Assembly: GCF_018128285.1 (NCBI RefSeq)
Contig: NZ_CP072380.1
Span: forward strand, 2,294,001-2,358,000
Source of the DNA: Atopobium sp. oral taxon 416
Lineage (GTDB): Bacteria; Actinomycetota; Coriobacteriia; Coriobacteriales; Atopobiaceae
Direction of reading: 5' to 3'
DNA: 64,000 nt
The notes below the pieces were generated by a model. The model worked only from the letters and a program-made list of their open reading frames with translations. It was not told the origin of the DNA and ran no database searches. Position numbers and translations under genes: made by a program. Of this stretch, positions 37,815 through 47,514 are shown one piece after another. The first letter of the stretch is position 1; each line of letters starts with the position of its first letter.

Positions 37815-39128
37815 TTATGCCAGGCGCTTCTTAACTTCCTGAGCTAAATCATCAAAGGGGACCTGCACCTGCTCGTGGCTCTGCATGTCACGGATGGTCG
37901 CCCGATGGGCACTTACCTCATCTGGTCCCAGTACTACGCACAGACGGGCATTGAGCTTATCAGCCTGCTTGAACTGGCTCTTCAGGGAACGTCCCTGATA
38001 ATCAGCCTCAGTACGGATGCCGGCCTGACGCAACGCGAGGGTTACGTCAAAGGCGGCACGACGCTCATCCTGAGAGGTTGCGGCAACATAGACGCAGCTC
38101 GGTGCCGGAGTCTCGAGGTCCTTGCCCTGTGCCTTCAGCGCCAGGTAGATGCGCTCGAAGCCCACCGCAAAGCCGATGCCCGGGGTCTGTTTGCCGCCTT
38201 CGAGCTGCATCAGTCCGTCGTAGCGGCCACCACCGCCGATAGCGCCAACCTCGGAGTCCTTCACTTCAATCTCGAAGACTGTACGGGTGTAATAGTCAAG
38301 GCCACGCACAAGCGTCGGATCCTCAACGTATTCGATCCCGGCAGCGCCGAGATAGGACTTTACCTGTGCATAGTGCTGCTTGCAGTCGTCGCATAAGTAG
38401 TCAGTAATGAGGGGTGCAGACTTCATAACGTGCTGACAGTGTTCATTCTTGCAGTCGAAGCTTCTTAAGGGGTTGATGTTGGCGCGCTCGAGGCAGTCGT
38501 CACACATCTCGTCTTTATGATCGAAGATAAACTGACGAACAGACTCTCGGTAGGCCGGACGGCATTTCTCGTCCCCCATCGAATTGATGCGCAACCGCAA
38601 CGTCGAGGGATCAAAGCCGAGACACTTGAAGTATTCCATCAACATGATGATGCACTCGGCATCCGCTGCCGGATCCTCAGTGCCCAGCCATTCAACGCCG
38701 ACTTGGTGAAACTGACGCAGGCGGCCCTTCTGCGGACGCTCGCCGCGGAACATCGCCTCGGCGTACCAGAGCTTGACCGGTGCGGCGCCCTGGGGCACAA
38801 AACTGTGCTCGACAGCGGCGCGTACGACGCCGGCGGTCCCCTCCGGCCTCATGGCCATCCGCTGCTTCGGTTTCAGGCTCTTCTCATCGCCGGATGCGAG
38901 CAAGCGATCCAAGAGCGCCCCGGAAAAGACACGGAACATCTCTTTGCGCACCACATCGGTCGACTCGCCGATCCCGTGGACAAAGGTAGCTACCTGCTCA
39001 AGAGCCGGGGTCTCAATTCTGTCAAAGCCATAGGAGCCGAAGAGATCCCGGGCTGTGTCGCACATATATTCCCAGGCACGCATGTAGCGGCCGTAAAGAT
39101 CCTCAGTTCCCTGTATACGTTGTGCCAA
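37815..39128 (-). CDS. hisS: Histidine-tRNA ligase
   Basis: The protein has 437 residues from a TTG (39126-39128) with a strong AGGAGGAAG upstream. Class II motif 2 (MFRGERPQKGRLRQFHQ), the HisA motifs GLDYYTRTVFEI and GGGGRYDGL, and a C-terminal anticodon domain (VYVAATSQDERRAAFDVTLALRQ) are present. It charges tRNA-His. A 7-bp stem (ACGCGCA/TGCGCGT, 39143-39166) lies before the ribosome binding site. Confidence 0.95.
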   Translation of the reverse strand: MAQRIQGTEDLYGRYMRAWEYMCDTARDLFGSYGFDRIETPALEQVATFVHGIGESTDVVRKEMFRVFSGALLDRLLASGDEKSLKPKQRMAMRPEGTAGVVRAAVEHSFVPQGAAPVKLWYAEAMFRGERPQKGRLRQFHQVGVEWLGTEDPAADAECIIMLMEYFKCLGFDPSTLRLRINSMGDEKCRPAYRESVRQFIFDHKDEMCDDCLERANINPLRSFDCKNEHCQHVMKSAPLITDYLCDDCKQHYAQVKSYLGAAGIEYVEDPTLVRGLDYYTRTVFEIEVKDSEVGAIGGGGRYDGLMQLEGGKQTPGIGFAVGFERIYLALKAQGKDLETPAPSCVYVAATSQDERRAAFDVTLALRQAGIRTEADYQGRSLKSQFKQADKLNARLCVVLGPDEVSAHRATIRDMQSHEQVQVPFDDLAQEVKKRLA

Positions 39129-39252
39129 AGTACTTCCTCCTCACGCGCACTTGAGCACTTGCGCGTCTCCCGTCGGGCCACAAACCTTTTCAGCAAGGCC
39201 TCCCTCGACATGCCTGGTTAAGTATACCTTCATGCAGTCCTCTTCAGAAAAA

Positions 39253-39291
39253 CACGACACCTCCCATTTGTTGTGAAACAAATGGGAGGTG
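39253..39291 (-). terminator. Intrinsic terminator after ilvE
   Basis: A 15-bp stem (CACCTCCCATTTGTT and its complement, 4-nt loop) is followed on the minus strand by TCGTGTTTTTC. It lies between ilvE and hisS. Confidence 0.85.
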
Positions 39292-39322
39292 CGAAGGATG
39301 ACCTCACTATTATAGAGAAGGA

Positions 39323-40357
39323 CTAGGCAACGTTGATCTCCTGGACCCAGCCATACTTGTCCTGAATCTCGCCGGACTGGATGCCCGTCAGGGTCTCACG
39401 CAGCTTCTTCATGACCGGACCGACGTGATCCATACCGTAGACGATCTTTCTGTCGCCGGCATCGATCTCACCGACCGGGGAAATGACCGCCGCAGTGCCA
39501 CACATACCGCACTCAGCGAACTGGTCGATCTCGTCGAAGCGGACCTCACGCTGCACGACGTCCATGTTCAGATAGCCCTTGGCCACATCGACGAGCGAGC
39601 GACGGGTGATGGAGGGCAGGATTGAGTCGGTTGCGCTCTTTGGGACAACGAGCGCTCCGTCCTTATCAACGAACAGGAAGTTGGCACCACCGGACTCCTC
39701 GACATAGGCCCTGGATTGGGAATCCAGATACATGTTGTCCGCATAGCCCTCTTTGTGGGCGATCGTGGACGGCAGCATGGACATTGCGTAGTTGAGGCCA
39801 GCTTTAATGTTACCGGTGCCATGCGGTGCCGCACGGTCATACTCGGAGACGCGGACCTTGACCGGCTTGACACCACCCTTGTAGTAGGCCCCGACCGGGG
39901 TGACCAGGATACGGAACTGATATTCATCCGCCGGCGCAACACCGATTACGATCCCGGTCGCGAACATTAACGGACGGATATACAGGGTTGCGCCGGTACC
40001 GTAGGGTGGAACCCAGGCAGCGTTAGCTTTCACGACCTGCTCGACCGCGTCGACAAAGCGCTCTTTTGGGAATGACGGCATCACCAGCCGCTTTGCGGAG
40101 TCATACATACGCGCGGCGTTCTGATCTGGGCGGAAGACCACGATGCGGCCGTCTTTGGTGGTGTAGGCCTTGAGACCCTCAAAGACTTCCTGGCAGTAGT
40201 GTAGAATACCGGAGCACTCGGAAATCGTGACAGAGTGATCTTTGGTCAGACCGCCTTCGTCCCATGCGCCGTCCTTGTAATTGGAGACGTAGCTGTAGTC
40301 AGTTGGCTGGTACGAGAATGTCAGGCTGCCCCAGTCGATATCTTTCTTTTGAACCAT
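39323..40357 (-). CDS. ilvE: Branched-chain amino-acid aminotransferase
   Basis: The protein has 344 residues from ATG 40355-40357 with AAGGAG at ideal spacing. Fold-type IV PLP features: HYCQEVFEGLKAY, IRPLMFATG, GTGNIKAGLNYAMS with the PLP Lys, EESGGANFLFVD, and SITRRSLVDVAKG. It interconverts branched-chain amino acids and 2-oxoacids with glutamate/2-oxoglutarate in the cytoplasm. Its promoter is divergent from the threonine-aldolase-like gene. Confidence 0.94.
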   Translation of the reverse strand: MVQKKDIDWGSLTFSYQPTDYSYVSNYKDGAWDEGGLTKDHSVTISECSGILHYCQEVFEGLKAYTTKDGRIVVFRPDQNAARMYDSAKRLVMPSFPKERFVDAVEQVVKANAAWVPPYGTGATLYIRPLMFATGIVIGVAPADEYQFRILVTPVGAYYKGGVKPVKVRVSEYDRAAPHGTGNIKAGLNYAMSMLPSTIAHKEGYADNMYLDSQSRAYVEESGGANFLFVDKDGALVVPKSATDSILPSITRRSLVDVAKGYLNMDVVQREVRFDEIDQFAECGMCGTAAVISPVGEIDAGDRKIVYGMDHVGPVMKKLRETLTGIQSGEIQDKYGWVQEINVA

Positions 40358-40584
40358 GACGTGCTCCTTCCTGCATATCACGCAGCCACTTCAACAACAG
40401 GTTAATTGCCTGTGATTGTACACCGCATGAACCAAATGAATGAAGATCGCTACAGGCTTGAAACATCCTTGCTACGCAGTCGTTACGTCGCTGAGAGCCC
40501 AATCTCTTCTCTAACTTCTGTAATTCTCCTGATGTCCAGGCTTACGCAGTAGGATTGATCGTGATAAAAAAGGAAGCATACAGC

Positions 40585-41634
40585 ATGAGAATGTTTCAAA
40601 ACGACTATTCAGAGGACGCTGCTTCGGAGATCCTGGTGGCACTGTGCGCGGCTAACTTCGAGCAGCGTATTGGCTACACCGAGGGCGACCCTCACTGTGA
40701 AGAGGTCCGTAAGTTGATCCGTGAGGCCTGCGAGGATCCCACCGCAGACGTGGAGTTCCGCATCGGCGGCACTTCCACCAATATCGTAGCTCTAAACGGC
40801 CTTCTCAAAGATTGGGAAGGCATCATCTGCACCCCGGATGTCCACATCGCTGTCCACGAAACCGGAGCACTCGTCGCGGTAGGCAGAACCGTCCTTCCCA
40901 CCCACGACAAAGACGGATTCCTGAGCCCCGAGGAAGCAGAGCGGGTCTCTCACTTCCAAACTTCGACCGATCAGCGCATGGCCAAACCCGGCGCGGTCTA
41001 TATCATCAACACCACCGAGCTCGGCGGCGTCTGGACCAAGCAGCGTTTTGACGCAATCTGTGACTGGGCCGACGAGCATCAGCTGCCAGTCTTCCTCGAT
41101 GAGGCACGTTTGGCGAGCGCGTCGGCCGCACCTTCCAATGACCTCACTCTTCCCCATATCGCCAAGCGCTGCACCGCCTTCTACCTAGGTGGCACCAAAA
41201 ACGGGATGCTCTGCGGTGAGGCTTTAGTAATTAACGACCCTAAGCTTAAAGAAGCCTTCCCCTACCTGATCAAGGAGCGGGACAAATTTCTGGCAAAGGG
41301 AAGACTACTCGGTGTGCAGTTTGAGCGCACGTTTATGCCCGAAGATACCGAGCCGCTCTGGTTCCCCTATACCTGCCAGGCAAATGACTGCGCCATAAAA
41401 ATGCGTGAAAGCCTGATCGAAGAAGGTTACAAGCCCTACGGTGACTCCAACTTCAACCAGCAGTTCTTTGTCGTGACGTCGAAACAAGCCGAAGCGTCCG
41501 CAGAAGCCTGTGGCTGTGAGACCTTCTACACCCTGAAGGGCGGCAGACAGGTCATCCGGTTTGTGACCAGCTGGGCAACCACCGAATCGAATGTAGATGA
41601 GGTACTGACCTTTGCGAAGCAGGTGATTGCGTGA
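40585..41634 (+). CDS. Threonine-aldolase-like PLP enzyme (beta-eliminating lyase family)
   Basis: The protein has 349 residues from ATG 40585 (AAGGAAG upstream). It starts FQNDYSEDA like threonine aldolases, with FRIGGTSTNIVALNGL, HIAVHETGA, LPVFLDEARLASA and the PLP Lys in FYLGGTKNGMLCGEAL. It may cleave L-threonine or allo-threonine to glycine and acetaldehyde, or act on a related beta-hydroxy amino acid. It is followed after 3 nt by an EamA exporter, so the two are co-transcribed and the exporter may handle a linked amino acid. Confidence 0.85.
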   Translation: MRMFQNDYSEDAASEILVALCAANFEQRIGYTEGDPHCEEVRKLIREACEDPTADVEFRIGGTSTNIVALNGLLKDWEGIICTPDVHIAVHETGALVAVGRTVLPTHDKDGFLSPEEAERVSHFQTSTDQRMAKPGAVYIINTTELGGVWTKQRFDAICDWADEHQLPVFLDEARLASASAAPSNDLTLPHIAKRCTAFYLGGTKNGMLCGEALVINDPKLKEAFPYLIKERDKFLAKGRLLGVQFERTFMPEDTEPLWFPYTCQANDCAIKMRESLIEEGYKPYGDSNFNQQFFVVTSKQAEASAEACGCETFYTLKGGRQVIRFVTSWATTESNVDEVLTFAKQVIA

Positions 41635-41637
41635 CCT

Positions 41638-42573
41638 ATGGCCACCATATCGTCTCAACGTAAACCCCTGACAAACACACTTGCCGTCGCGACACTTGCG
41701 ACCCTGTGCTGTGCCCTGTGGGGCTCTGCGGTCCCCGGGGTCAGGCTGGGCTATCAGCTCTTCGCGATCAGCTCCTCCGATGTGGGCTCACAGCTCATCT
41801 TCGCGGGCAGCCGTTTCTTCTTTGCGGGTCTCGCAGTACTGATCGTCTTTCAAGCGCACACCCACGCCCCACGTCTAGGCTCCCACTTTATCCTCAATGC
41901 CTTAGAGCTCGGAGCCTTTCAGACCTATGGGCAGTACGTGCTCTACTACATCGGCCTCGCGCATGCGACTGGAGTCACCGGTTCCCTCATCCAGGGCGTC
42001 GGTGTCTTCGCGATGCCTTTGTTCTCTTGTTTTGTCTTTAGGTTGGAAAAAATGACTGCGCGCAAAGTCCTCGGCGGTGTGCTCGGTTTTCTTGGCTTGA
42101 TCATCTCAATGGAGATCGGTGCCTCAACCCAGTTCGGCTGGGGTGAAGCCCTCATGTTGTCCGGCACCATCTGCTCGACGATGGCAACAGCGTTGATGCG
42201 GCAGAAGTCGCAGCACTTGAATCCTATTCAGCTCACCGGCTGGCAGTTTGTGCTGGGCGGGATCGGCCTAGTCCTCACCGGCTTGCTCCTCGGAGGAGCC
42301 TTCACGCTCAACTCCTGGGCTGCCGCGGGGATACTCGCCTGGCTCGTCTTTGTATCAGCGGCGGCCTTTTCAATCTGGAGTTTACTGCTGCGTGACAACG
42401 ATATCTCCCGTATCGCGCCGTATCAATTCTTCATCCCGATCTTCGGAGTGCTCATCTCACTTCTCACGCTGGGAGCAGAAGGGGCTGAGGTCGGCGTCAA
42501 TACCGTGATCGCGCTGATTCTCATCAGCCTCGGTATCATAATCGTCAACCGCAGCCCCAAACAGACAAGCTGA
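41638..42573 (+). CDS. EamA/DMT-family transporter
   Basis: The protein has 311 residues with about ten hydrophobic helices in two repeated halves (TLATLCCALWGSAVPGVRLGYQ at the start; GTICSTMATALMRQK at the second). This is the drug/metabolite transporter layout, usually export of amino acids or small metabolites across the membrane. It starts 3 nt after the aldolase-like gene. The substrate is unknown. Confidence 0.85.
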   Translation: MATISSQRKPLTNTLAVATLATLCCALWGSAVPGVRLGYQLFAISSSDVGSQLIFAGSRFFFAGLAVLIVFQAHTHAPRLGSHFILNALELGAFQTYGQYVLYYIGLAHATGVTGSLIQGVGVFAMPLFSCFVFRLEKMTARKVLGGVLGFLGLIISMEIGASTQFGWGEALMLSGTICSTMATALMRQKSQHLNPIQLTGWQFVLGGIGLVLTGLLLGGAFTLNSWAAAGILAWLVFVSAAAFSIWSLLLRDNDISRIAPYQFFIPIFGVLISLLTLGAEGAEVGVNTVIALILISLGIIIVNRSPKQTS

Positions 42574-42580
42574 TACTCAG

Positions 42581-43588
42581 TTAGCGCCGAATGTTCTGGC
42601 TGATGTTGTCAGCGATATCTTTGCCACGCTGGAACACTGAAGTCAGCGGTGTTGCAGCGTCGAGCTTCTGGCGCACGACGTCACAGGAAGCGTGGAACGC
42701 CTGAATCTCGCTGTTGTTCAGATCGTACTCGAGGACCTTTTCGACGCCCTGCTCGCTTAAGATTGCGGGCACGCCAATGGAGAGGTCCTTCTCGCCGTAC
42801 TCCCCGTCCAGGTGCACGGAGAGCGGCAGGATCGTGCGTTCGTTGTGCAGGATTGAAGTGACAATCTCAACGACGACGGAGGCGATACCAAACTCGGTGA
42901 CGTTCTTGCCCGCAATGATGCGGCTGCCGGCCTCGCGAACCTTCTTCTTCACCTCAGTGAAGTCGATACCCTCTCTACCTCTGCCGGCGAGCTTCATATA
43001 CTCACGCAGCGGGATGCCGTTGATCGAGATATGGGAAGTCGGGATAAAGGAGGAGTCACCGTGCTCGCCCATCACGATTGCGTCGACCTGACGGGCGTCA
43101 ACCTTGAGCTCCTTGCCCAAGACACGGCGCAGACGCGCGGAGTCCAGTGCAGTGCCAGTGCCAAACACGTGGCCACGCGGCAGATCGAGGCCGCGATAGA
43201 GGTACTCGGTCACGATATCGGAGGGGTTGGAGACGGAGATCAGGATACCATGGAACCCTGACTTCTTGATCTCAGGGACGATATCATCCAGAATTCTTAG
43301 GGTACCGCCCAGAAGATCGAGGCGGGACTGGCCCGGACGGCGCCCCTTACCTGCGGTCATGATAATAAAATGGGCGTCCTTGCAATCAGCATAGGAGCCC
43401 GCACGAATCTCAAAACCATCGCCTAAGCCGGATGCCAAATCGTTCAAATCCATTGCCTCTGCTTCGGCACGCTCACGATTGACATCGACCAATACAATCT
43501 GGTTGACCAGATGGCCAAACATCAGGCAGAGCGCACAGTGGGAGCCCACATGCCCTGCACCAATGATAACAACCTTCCTTGTCCTCAT
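42581..43588 (-). CDS. ldh: L-lactate dehydrogenase
   Basis: The protein has 335 residues from ATG 43586-43588, with AAAGGA 6 nt upstream. NAD-binding GAGHVGSHCA, GKGRRPGQSRLDLL (substrate Arg), ISVSNPSDIVTEYLY and the catalytic His in VMGEHGDSSF are intact. It reduces pyruvate to L-lactate, regenerating NAD+ during fermentation. Malate dehydrogenase is less likely given the GEHGDSS context. The promoter shares 16 bases with that of gntR. Confidence 0.92.
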   Translation of the reverse strand: MRTRKVVIIGAGHVGSHCALCLMFGHLVNQIVLVDVNRERAEAEAMDLNDLASGLGDGFEIRAGSYADCKDAHFIIMTAGKGRRPGQSRLDLLGGTLRILDDIVPEIKKSGFHGILISVSNPSDIVTEYLYRGLDLPRGHVFGTGTALDSARLRRVLGKELKVDARQVDAIVMGEHGDSSFIPTSHISINGIPLREYMKLAGRGREGIDFTEVKKKVREAGSRIIAGKNVTEFGIASVVVEIVTSILHNERTILPLSVHLDGEYGEKDLSIGVPAILSEQGVEKVLEYDLNNSEIQAFHASCDVVRQKLDAATPLTSVFQRGKDIADNISQNIRR

Positions 43589-43647
43589 TGCCATTCCTTT
43601 CACTTCAGGTCCGCCGAGACCTGTAACACGCTGGAAATAATTACCAT

Positions 43648-43663
43648 ATATTGATTCTAGCAT
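43648..43663 (-). promoter_or_regulatory. Extended -10-like block before ldh
   Basis: On the minus strand ATGCTAGAATCAATAT, identical to the block before gntR, ends 60 nt before the ldh start. TGC-TAGAAT reads as an extended -10. Confidence 0.5.
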
Positions 43664-43724
43664 GCACAGTATACGCGTTTATACATCGATCCCCCAGCGG
43701 ATTGAAAAGAGACGTCAAATTTGT

Positions 43725-45329
43725 AGTTCAGTCCTGAAACCTGTGTGCAGACCCATCACGAAGCAGCCCCAGCTGCCTTCGAGTAGCGCCTGCTGGCAAT
43801 CGAATATCTTGAGGAAGAAGTATTCGTCGTTAGGGTATCCCTAGCCTGCCCTCCTGAGCGTCTTGATCATCTGGTTGGTGCCTTCCACCTTCCCCGAGGA
43901 TATCTGGTGCCTGGCGTGCACGACGATCCCTCCCCTGTGCCCTTCTGCGAGACAGGAAACCCTGGCGAGATACCTGTCTTTCGTGCCACGGCACGTGTCC
44001 ACGATCCTCTCTATGGCAGCGCGTATCGCATCCACATCGGTGCACGAATAGGCCTGCGTGAGCATCTCATCTACGATGTCGCAGGCGAAGGGCAGCTCGT
44101 TTTGGGATATGAGCTCCTCGTAGCGCTTTCTGGCGCCTCCCCTCTGCAGGGCCTCCTGCTTGCCGAAGAGGGCGCTGCCCCTTGAGACGACCTCGCCGGC
44201 GCATGCACCGCGCTCCTTCCTCTTCCTGGTGTCCGCACAGGATATGAGGATGTATGTGGAGTGCTTAAGGGGCACGCGCGGCCTCGCTGTCTCCATCGTC
44301 CCTGAGCCTTGCCTGCTTATCCTTCCTGACCTTACAGATCACCTTCTCGTTGAAGTTCTTCACGATATGGAAGCAGTCGTAGACGACCGAGAGATGCGGA
44401 TGGCGCTTAAGGAATGCGCACTCGAAGTCGGCGTTCATGTCGCAGGCGATTGCCTCCACATGGGACATCCACTCAGCGAGCACAAAGTCACAGAATTCAT
44501 GCACGACCTGCTTCTTCTTGGAATGAGCGAGCTACAGCACATGGCCCATCTTAAGGTCTATGACTACGGTGGCATATCTGTGCCTGTTGTGCAGCTTGAA
44601 CGTATCTGCGCCCAGATAGCGTGCCTACCGCTTCGGCTTCCGGAGTCTGGTCTCGCCGTCCTCGCCCTTCTCCGTATAGAGCCCAGAGAGCCTCGCGCGG
44701 TCGATCTTTTTCACCACATTCCTGTTGAGCCCTATCATGAGGGACACTGCCTTAAGGGTCTAACCCAGGGCAAGCAGGTCACACACGAACGCGAGCAGCA
44801 ACAGCGTGATGCGCTGGCCTGGGGCCCTGAAGGGCACCTCTTCCGTGAGGGTATTCCCGCACTCCCTGCATGCCCATCTTGGCCGCAAGATCCCTATCCT
44901 TGCCCCTTCCCATCCCCAGAGGAGGTGCCGAAGCGCAATGGGGGCCTTCCCATTTTTCTCTATTGCCCTTCCGCAGCAGGGGCAGCATGGTGCATCCGAC
45001 ACTGCCGGCCTGCCCGGGACCGTGAGGATCTGCACCGCCTTCCTGCATCTTTTGGTCGACGTGCCGAACTCCTTGGTGCGTGCGCTCTCTCTGGGCTCTC
45101 CCGTCTGCACGAAGCCCTCGAGATGGGAGGGGATCCAGAAGAAGACAGAGTCTTCTCCGGTATGGGAAATGGCGGACAGCTGGGCTGCCGTGGACGCTAT
45201 ACTTGTCAGCGCGCTCCATCCTTGTTCGGAGTCTACATGTTGCGATGCAAGATTCTAGAGGATGGCCGCATTTCTGTCTCTTTGAGCATCAAGTCACGGG
45301 CATCTGCCCACAGCTTTTAGGATTGAACC
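43725..45329 (-). mobile_element. ISL3-family element (type b), copy 2, decayed
   Basis: Ends match copy 1 (GTTCAGTCCTGAAACCTGTG at the left edge; the right edge is the complement of GGTTCAATCCTAAAAGCTGT). The minus strand carries the transposase in pieces (PCCPCCGRAIEKNGK, CRECGNTLTEE, AIACDMNADFECAFLKRHPHLSVVYDCFHIVKNFNEKVICKVRKD in parts, SSGKVEGTNQMIKTLRRAG). Several frameshifts are present. The TAG after RRAG is at the same place as in copy 1. No clear target repeat; MITE copy B begins 6 nt beyond the right edge. Confidence 0.88.
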
Positions 45330-45335
45330 CTTTTC

Positions 45336-45552
45336 CTAACAGTCTAGATAACGGGTAGATCTGGCACCTCACAGGCATATCCACGGTCAACATGCAAAAG
45401 CTACCTCAACTGGTAGATCTACCTCTTCCAGGTCAACCAAGCCCGTGATAGGTGACCTGAAGCTGCAAGGGTGGTTCGCCATATGGTGATGGTCGATGCA
45501 AGCCTCCGCAGCTCGACGTAGGTATACTATCACCCGGTATCTAGACTGTTAG
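45336..45552. repeat. MITE copy B
   Basis: This 217-bp element runs from CTAACAGTCTAGATAACGGG to CCGGTATCTAGACTGTTAG. It is the inverted equivalent of copy A at 12830-13048. The part encoding VNMQKLPQLV is shared with the IS1595 remnant. No clear target repeat is seen here, perhaps because the ISL3 copy landed at its edge. Confidence 0.88.
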
Positions 45553-45598
45553 AAAATTTTAAAGAACAAGAACGGACGAACATGTTAACTTACTAAAG

Positions 45599-46231
45599 TT
45601 ATGCGCTCTTCATTATGACGGAACGGACGATTCCAGCTACTTCATCCACCGCATCGAGGCACAGCTCCATACGGTCAAAGAGTCTCAGCCACGCCACCAC
45701 ATGCCCGGGGCGCCGGTGCGGGGAATCCTCCTCACGGAAGAGGTTGCGCAGCCCGGACTCGTACACTGAGTCCCCTTCGTCCTCAATCGAGTCGATCGAG
45801 GTCGCGAGTTCCATGCAGGTCGGGTCGTTCTTGTAGTTTGGGAGCGCATCGATCATGCGGTGCATCTGCTTGACCGCGATCACGGTCAGGTGTGCCATCT
45901 CTTTCGCCTCAGTGTGCATGCCTGAGACATTGAAGAGGTCGAACCGCATCGTTACCCCCTTGATATGGTCCGGGACATCGTCCATTTTGAGCGTCAAGTC
46001 CATCAGATCGTTACGGTCAATCGGGGTGATGAAGGAGGCGTAGAGCTCTTTCATAATGTTTTGGACCGTCTGATCGCACTGCGACTCGCGCAATTTGATT
46101 TCTGGGATCAGATACTTGGTGTCAGGGTAGCCGTCGACCAGTTTTTCGTAGAGCTGAGCGTCATCTTCGATCTGCGTCGCGAAATCTTTGAGCATCGTGT
46201 AGAACGGATCCTCTTTCTTAGTGCGAGGCAT
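45599..46231 (-). CDS. DUF47/PhoU-like phosphate transport regulator
   Basis: The protein has 210 residues, almost all helical, with the Asp/Glu-rich helices of DUF47 proteins (DLMDLTLKMDDVPDHIKG, CMELATSIDSIEDEGDSVYESGLRNLF). These cytoplasmic proteins pair with Pit transporters and are thought to modulate them. It lies 36 nt downstream of pit on the same strand. AAGGAG precedes the ATG. Confidence 0.88.
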   Translation of the reverse strand: MPRTKKEDPFYTMLKDFATQIEDDAQLYEKLVDGYPDTKYLIPEIKLRESQCDQTVQNIMKELYASFITPIDRNDLMDLTLKMDDVPDHIKGVTMRFDLFNVSGMHTEAKEMAHLTVIAVKQMHRMIDALPNYKNDPTCMELATSIDSIEDEGDSVYESGLRNLFREEDSPHRRPGHVVAWLRLFDRMELCLDAVDEVAGIVRSVIMKSA

Positions 46232-46267
46232 GCGTGCTCCTTCCTATGCGTGCCAAACAGGATATGA

Positions 46268-47317
46268 CTAGAACCAAATCAAAAAGAGTTTTGCCAAAAC
46301 AAATCCGATAATGCCGCAGCCGGGGAACGTGAAGATCCAGGTATAGACCATCTCTTTCGCGATGTTCCAATCGACTGAGTGCACATTCTTCGCGGCGCCC
46401 GCGCCCATGATTGCGGCGGTCTTCGTGTGGGTCGTGGAGACCGGAAGGCCAGTCAAGGTCGCGACCAGAAGCGAGACCGTAGCGGAGATTGAAGCGGCAA
46501 ACCCCTGGTACTTCTCAAGGGGTACCATTTTCATACCGACCTTCTTAATGATGCGCTTGCCGCCCACAGCGGTGCCGAGCGCCATCGTACCGGCACAGAG
46601 GACCTCAAGCCACAGCGGGAAGCCGCTCATCGAGTCAAGCGAACGGCCCGCGGAAAGCGCGATCGCGAGCAGAGCAGTAGACATGAATTTCTGCCCGTCC
46701 TGCGCGCCGTGCATCAAAGCCACGCCTGCGGCGCCTAAGATCTGCATCTTGCCGAAGAAGTCATTGGCTTTCCGTCTGTCCGCGTGTCGGCAGCAGAGCG
46801 GAATGATCTTTGCGATTACCCAGCCTGCGAGATAGCCGAGCACCGTGGAGAGCACCAGGCCGTAGATTACTTTGGCCCACTCCCCCATATTGACGCCGGC
46901 GATGCCACCGGAGACCGCGATAGCGCCGCCGGTCAAACCTGCGATCAGCGCATGGCTCTCAGAGGTGGGGATACCGAAGATCCAAGCGCCCACGCCCCAG
47001 GCTACAATACCGACGGTGGCAGCAGCAAGCGCGATCAGTGCGGCATGGTTATCCCCGCCGAAATCCACCATGTTGCTCATCGTATCCGCGACGGCAGTCG
47101 AGATCATCGTCATCGTCACCAACCCGACGAAGTTGCAGACGACCGACACCGTGATGGCTGAGTTCACATCGATTGAGCGCGTGCCCACCGGTTCCGCGAT
47201 CGCATTCGCGGCGTCCGTTGCCCCATTGACGAAGATGGTAGCGAGAATTAGGACGATAACAATAGCGAGAAATGGGTTGGTCGCTACCATGTCCAAAAAC
47301 TGAGAGAAGCTTATCAA
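46268..47317 (-). CDS. pit: PiT-family inorganic phosphate transporter
   Basis: The protein has 349 residues from a TTG with AGGAGG. About ten membrane helices; the duplicated family signature appears as FVNGATDAANAIAEPVGTRS near the N-terminus and GMHG-like LMHGAQDGQKFMSTALL after the central cytoplasmic loop, plus GIPTSESHALIAGLTGGAI and GLPVSTTHTKTAAIMGAG. It takes up phosphate, probably as a metal-phosphate complex with protons. It is followed by its DUF47 partner. Confidence 0.92.
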   Translation of the reverse strand: MISFSQFLDMVATNPFLAIVIVLILATIFVNGATDAANAIAEPVGTRSIDVNSAITVSVVCNFVGLVTMTMISTAVADTMSNMVDFGGDNHAALIALAAATVGIVAWGVGAWIFGIPTSESHALIAGLTGGAIAVSGGIAGVNMGEWAKVIYGLVLSTVLGYLAGWVIAKIIPLCCRHADRRKANDFFGKMQILGAAGVALMHGAQDGQKFMSTALLAIALSAGRSLDSMSGFPLWLEVLCAGTMALGTAVGGKRIIKKVGMKMVPLEKYQGFAASISATVSLLVATLTGLPVSTTHTKTAAIMGAGAAKNVHSVDWNIAKEMVYTWIFTFPGCGIIGFVLAKLFLIWF

Positions 47318-47433
47318 GGTTCCTCCTGAGGGAAGGTCCTACCCGCACGAATTATCCAACCACCCAACCATTGTACGGGATATATCCAGGATATCCACAG
47401 CCAAAAGCGCAGGAAAATCAAGGATTTCTGATG

Positions 47434-47490
47434 GAGGGCGGCGATACGCCGCCCTCACATGAAAAGGGACATCCCATTTGAGGTGCCCCT
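47434..47490 (-). terminator. Stem-loops between pit and the flavoprotein gene
   Basis: GAGGGCGGC/GCCGCCCTC (47434-47456) is a perfect 9-bp hairpin. A second imperfect hairpin at 47463-47490 ends in CCCTTTTC on the minus strand and probably ends the flavoprotein transcript. Confidence 0.55.
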
Positions 47491-47514
47491 TAAATCAGAT
47501 TTTAAAGTAACTCT

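Noticed and set aside
44160-45320. A 386-codon open frame on the plus strand across ISL3 copy 2
   Set aside because: It is antisense to the decayed transposase; the minus strand carries recognisable ISL3 motifs and the plus-strand product has none.
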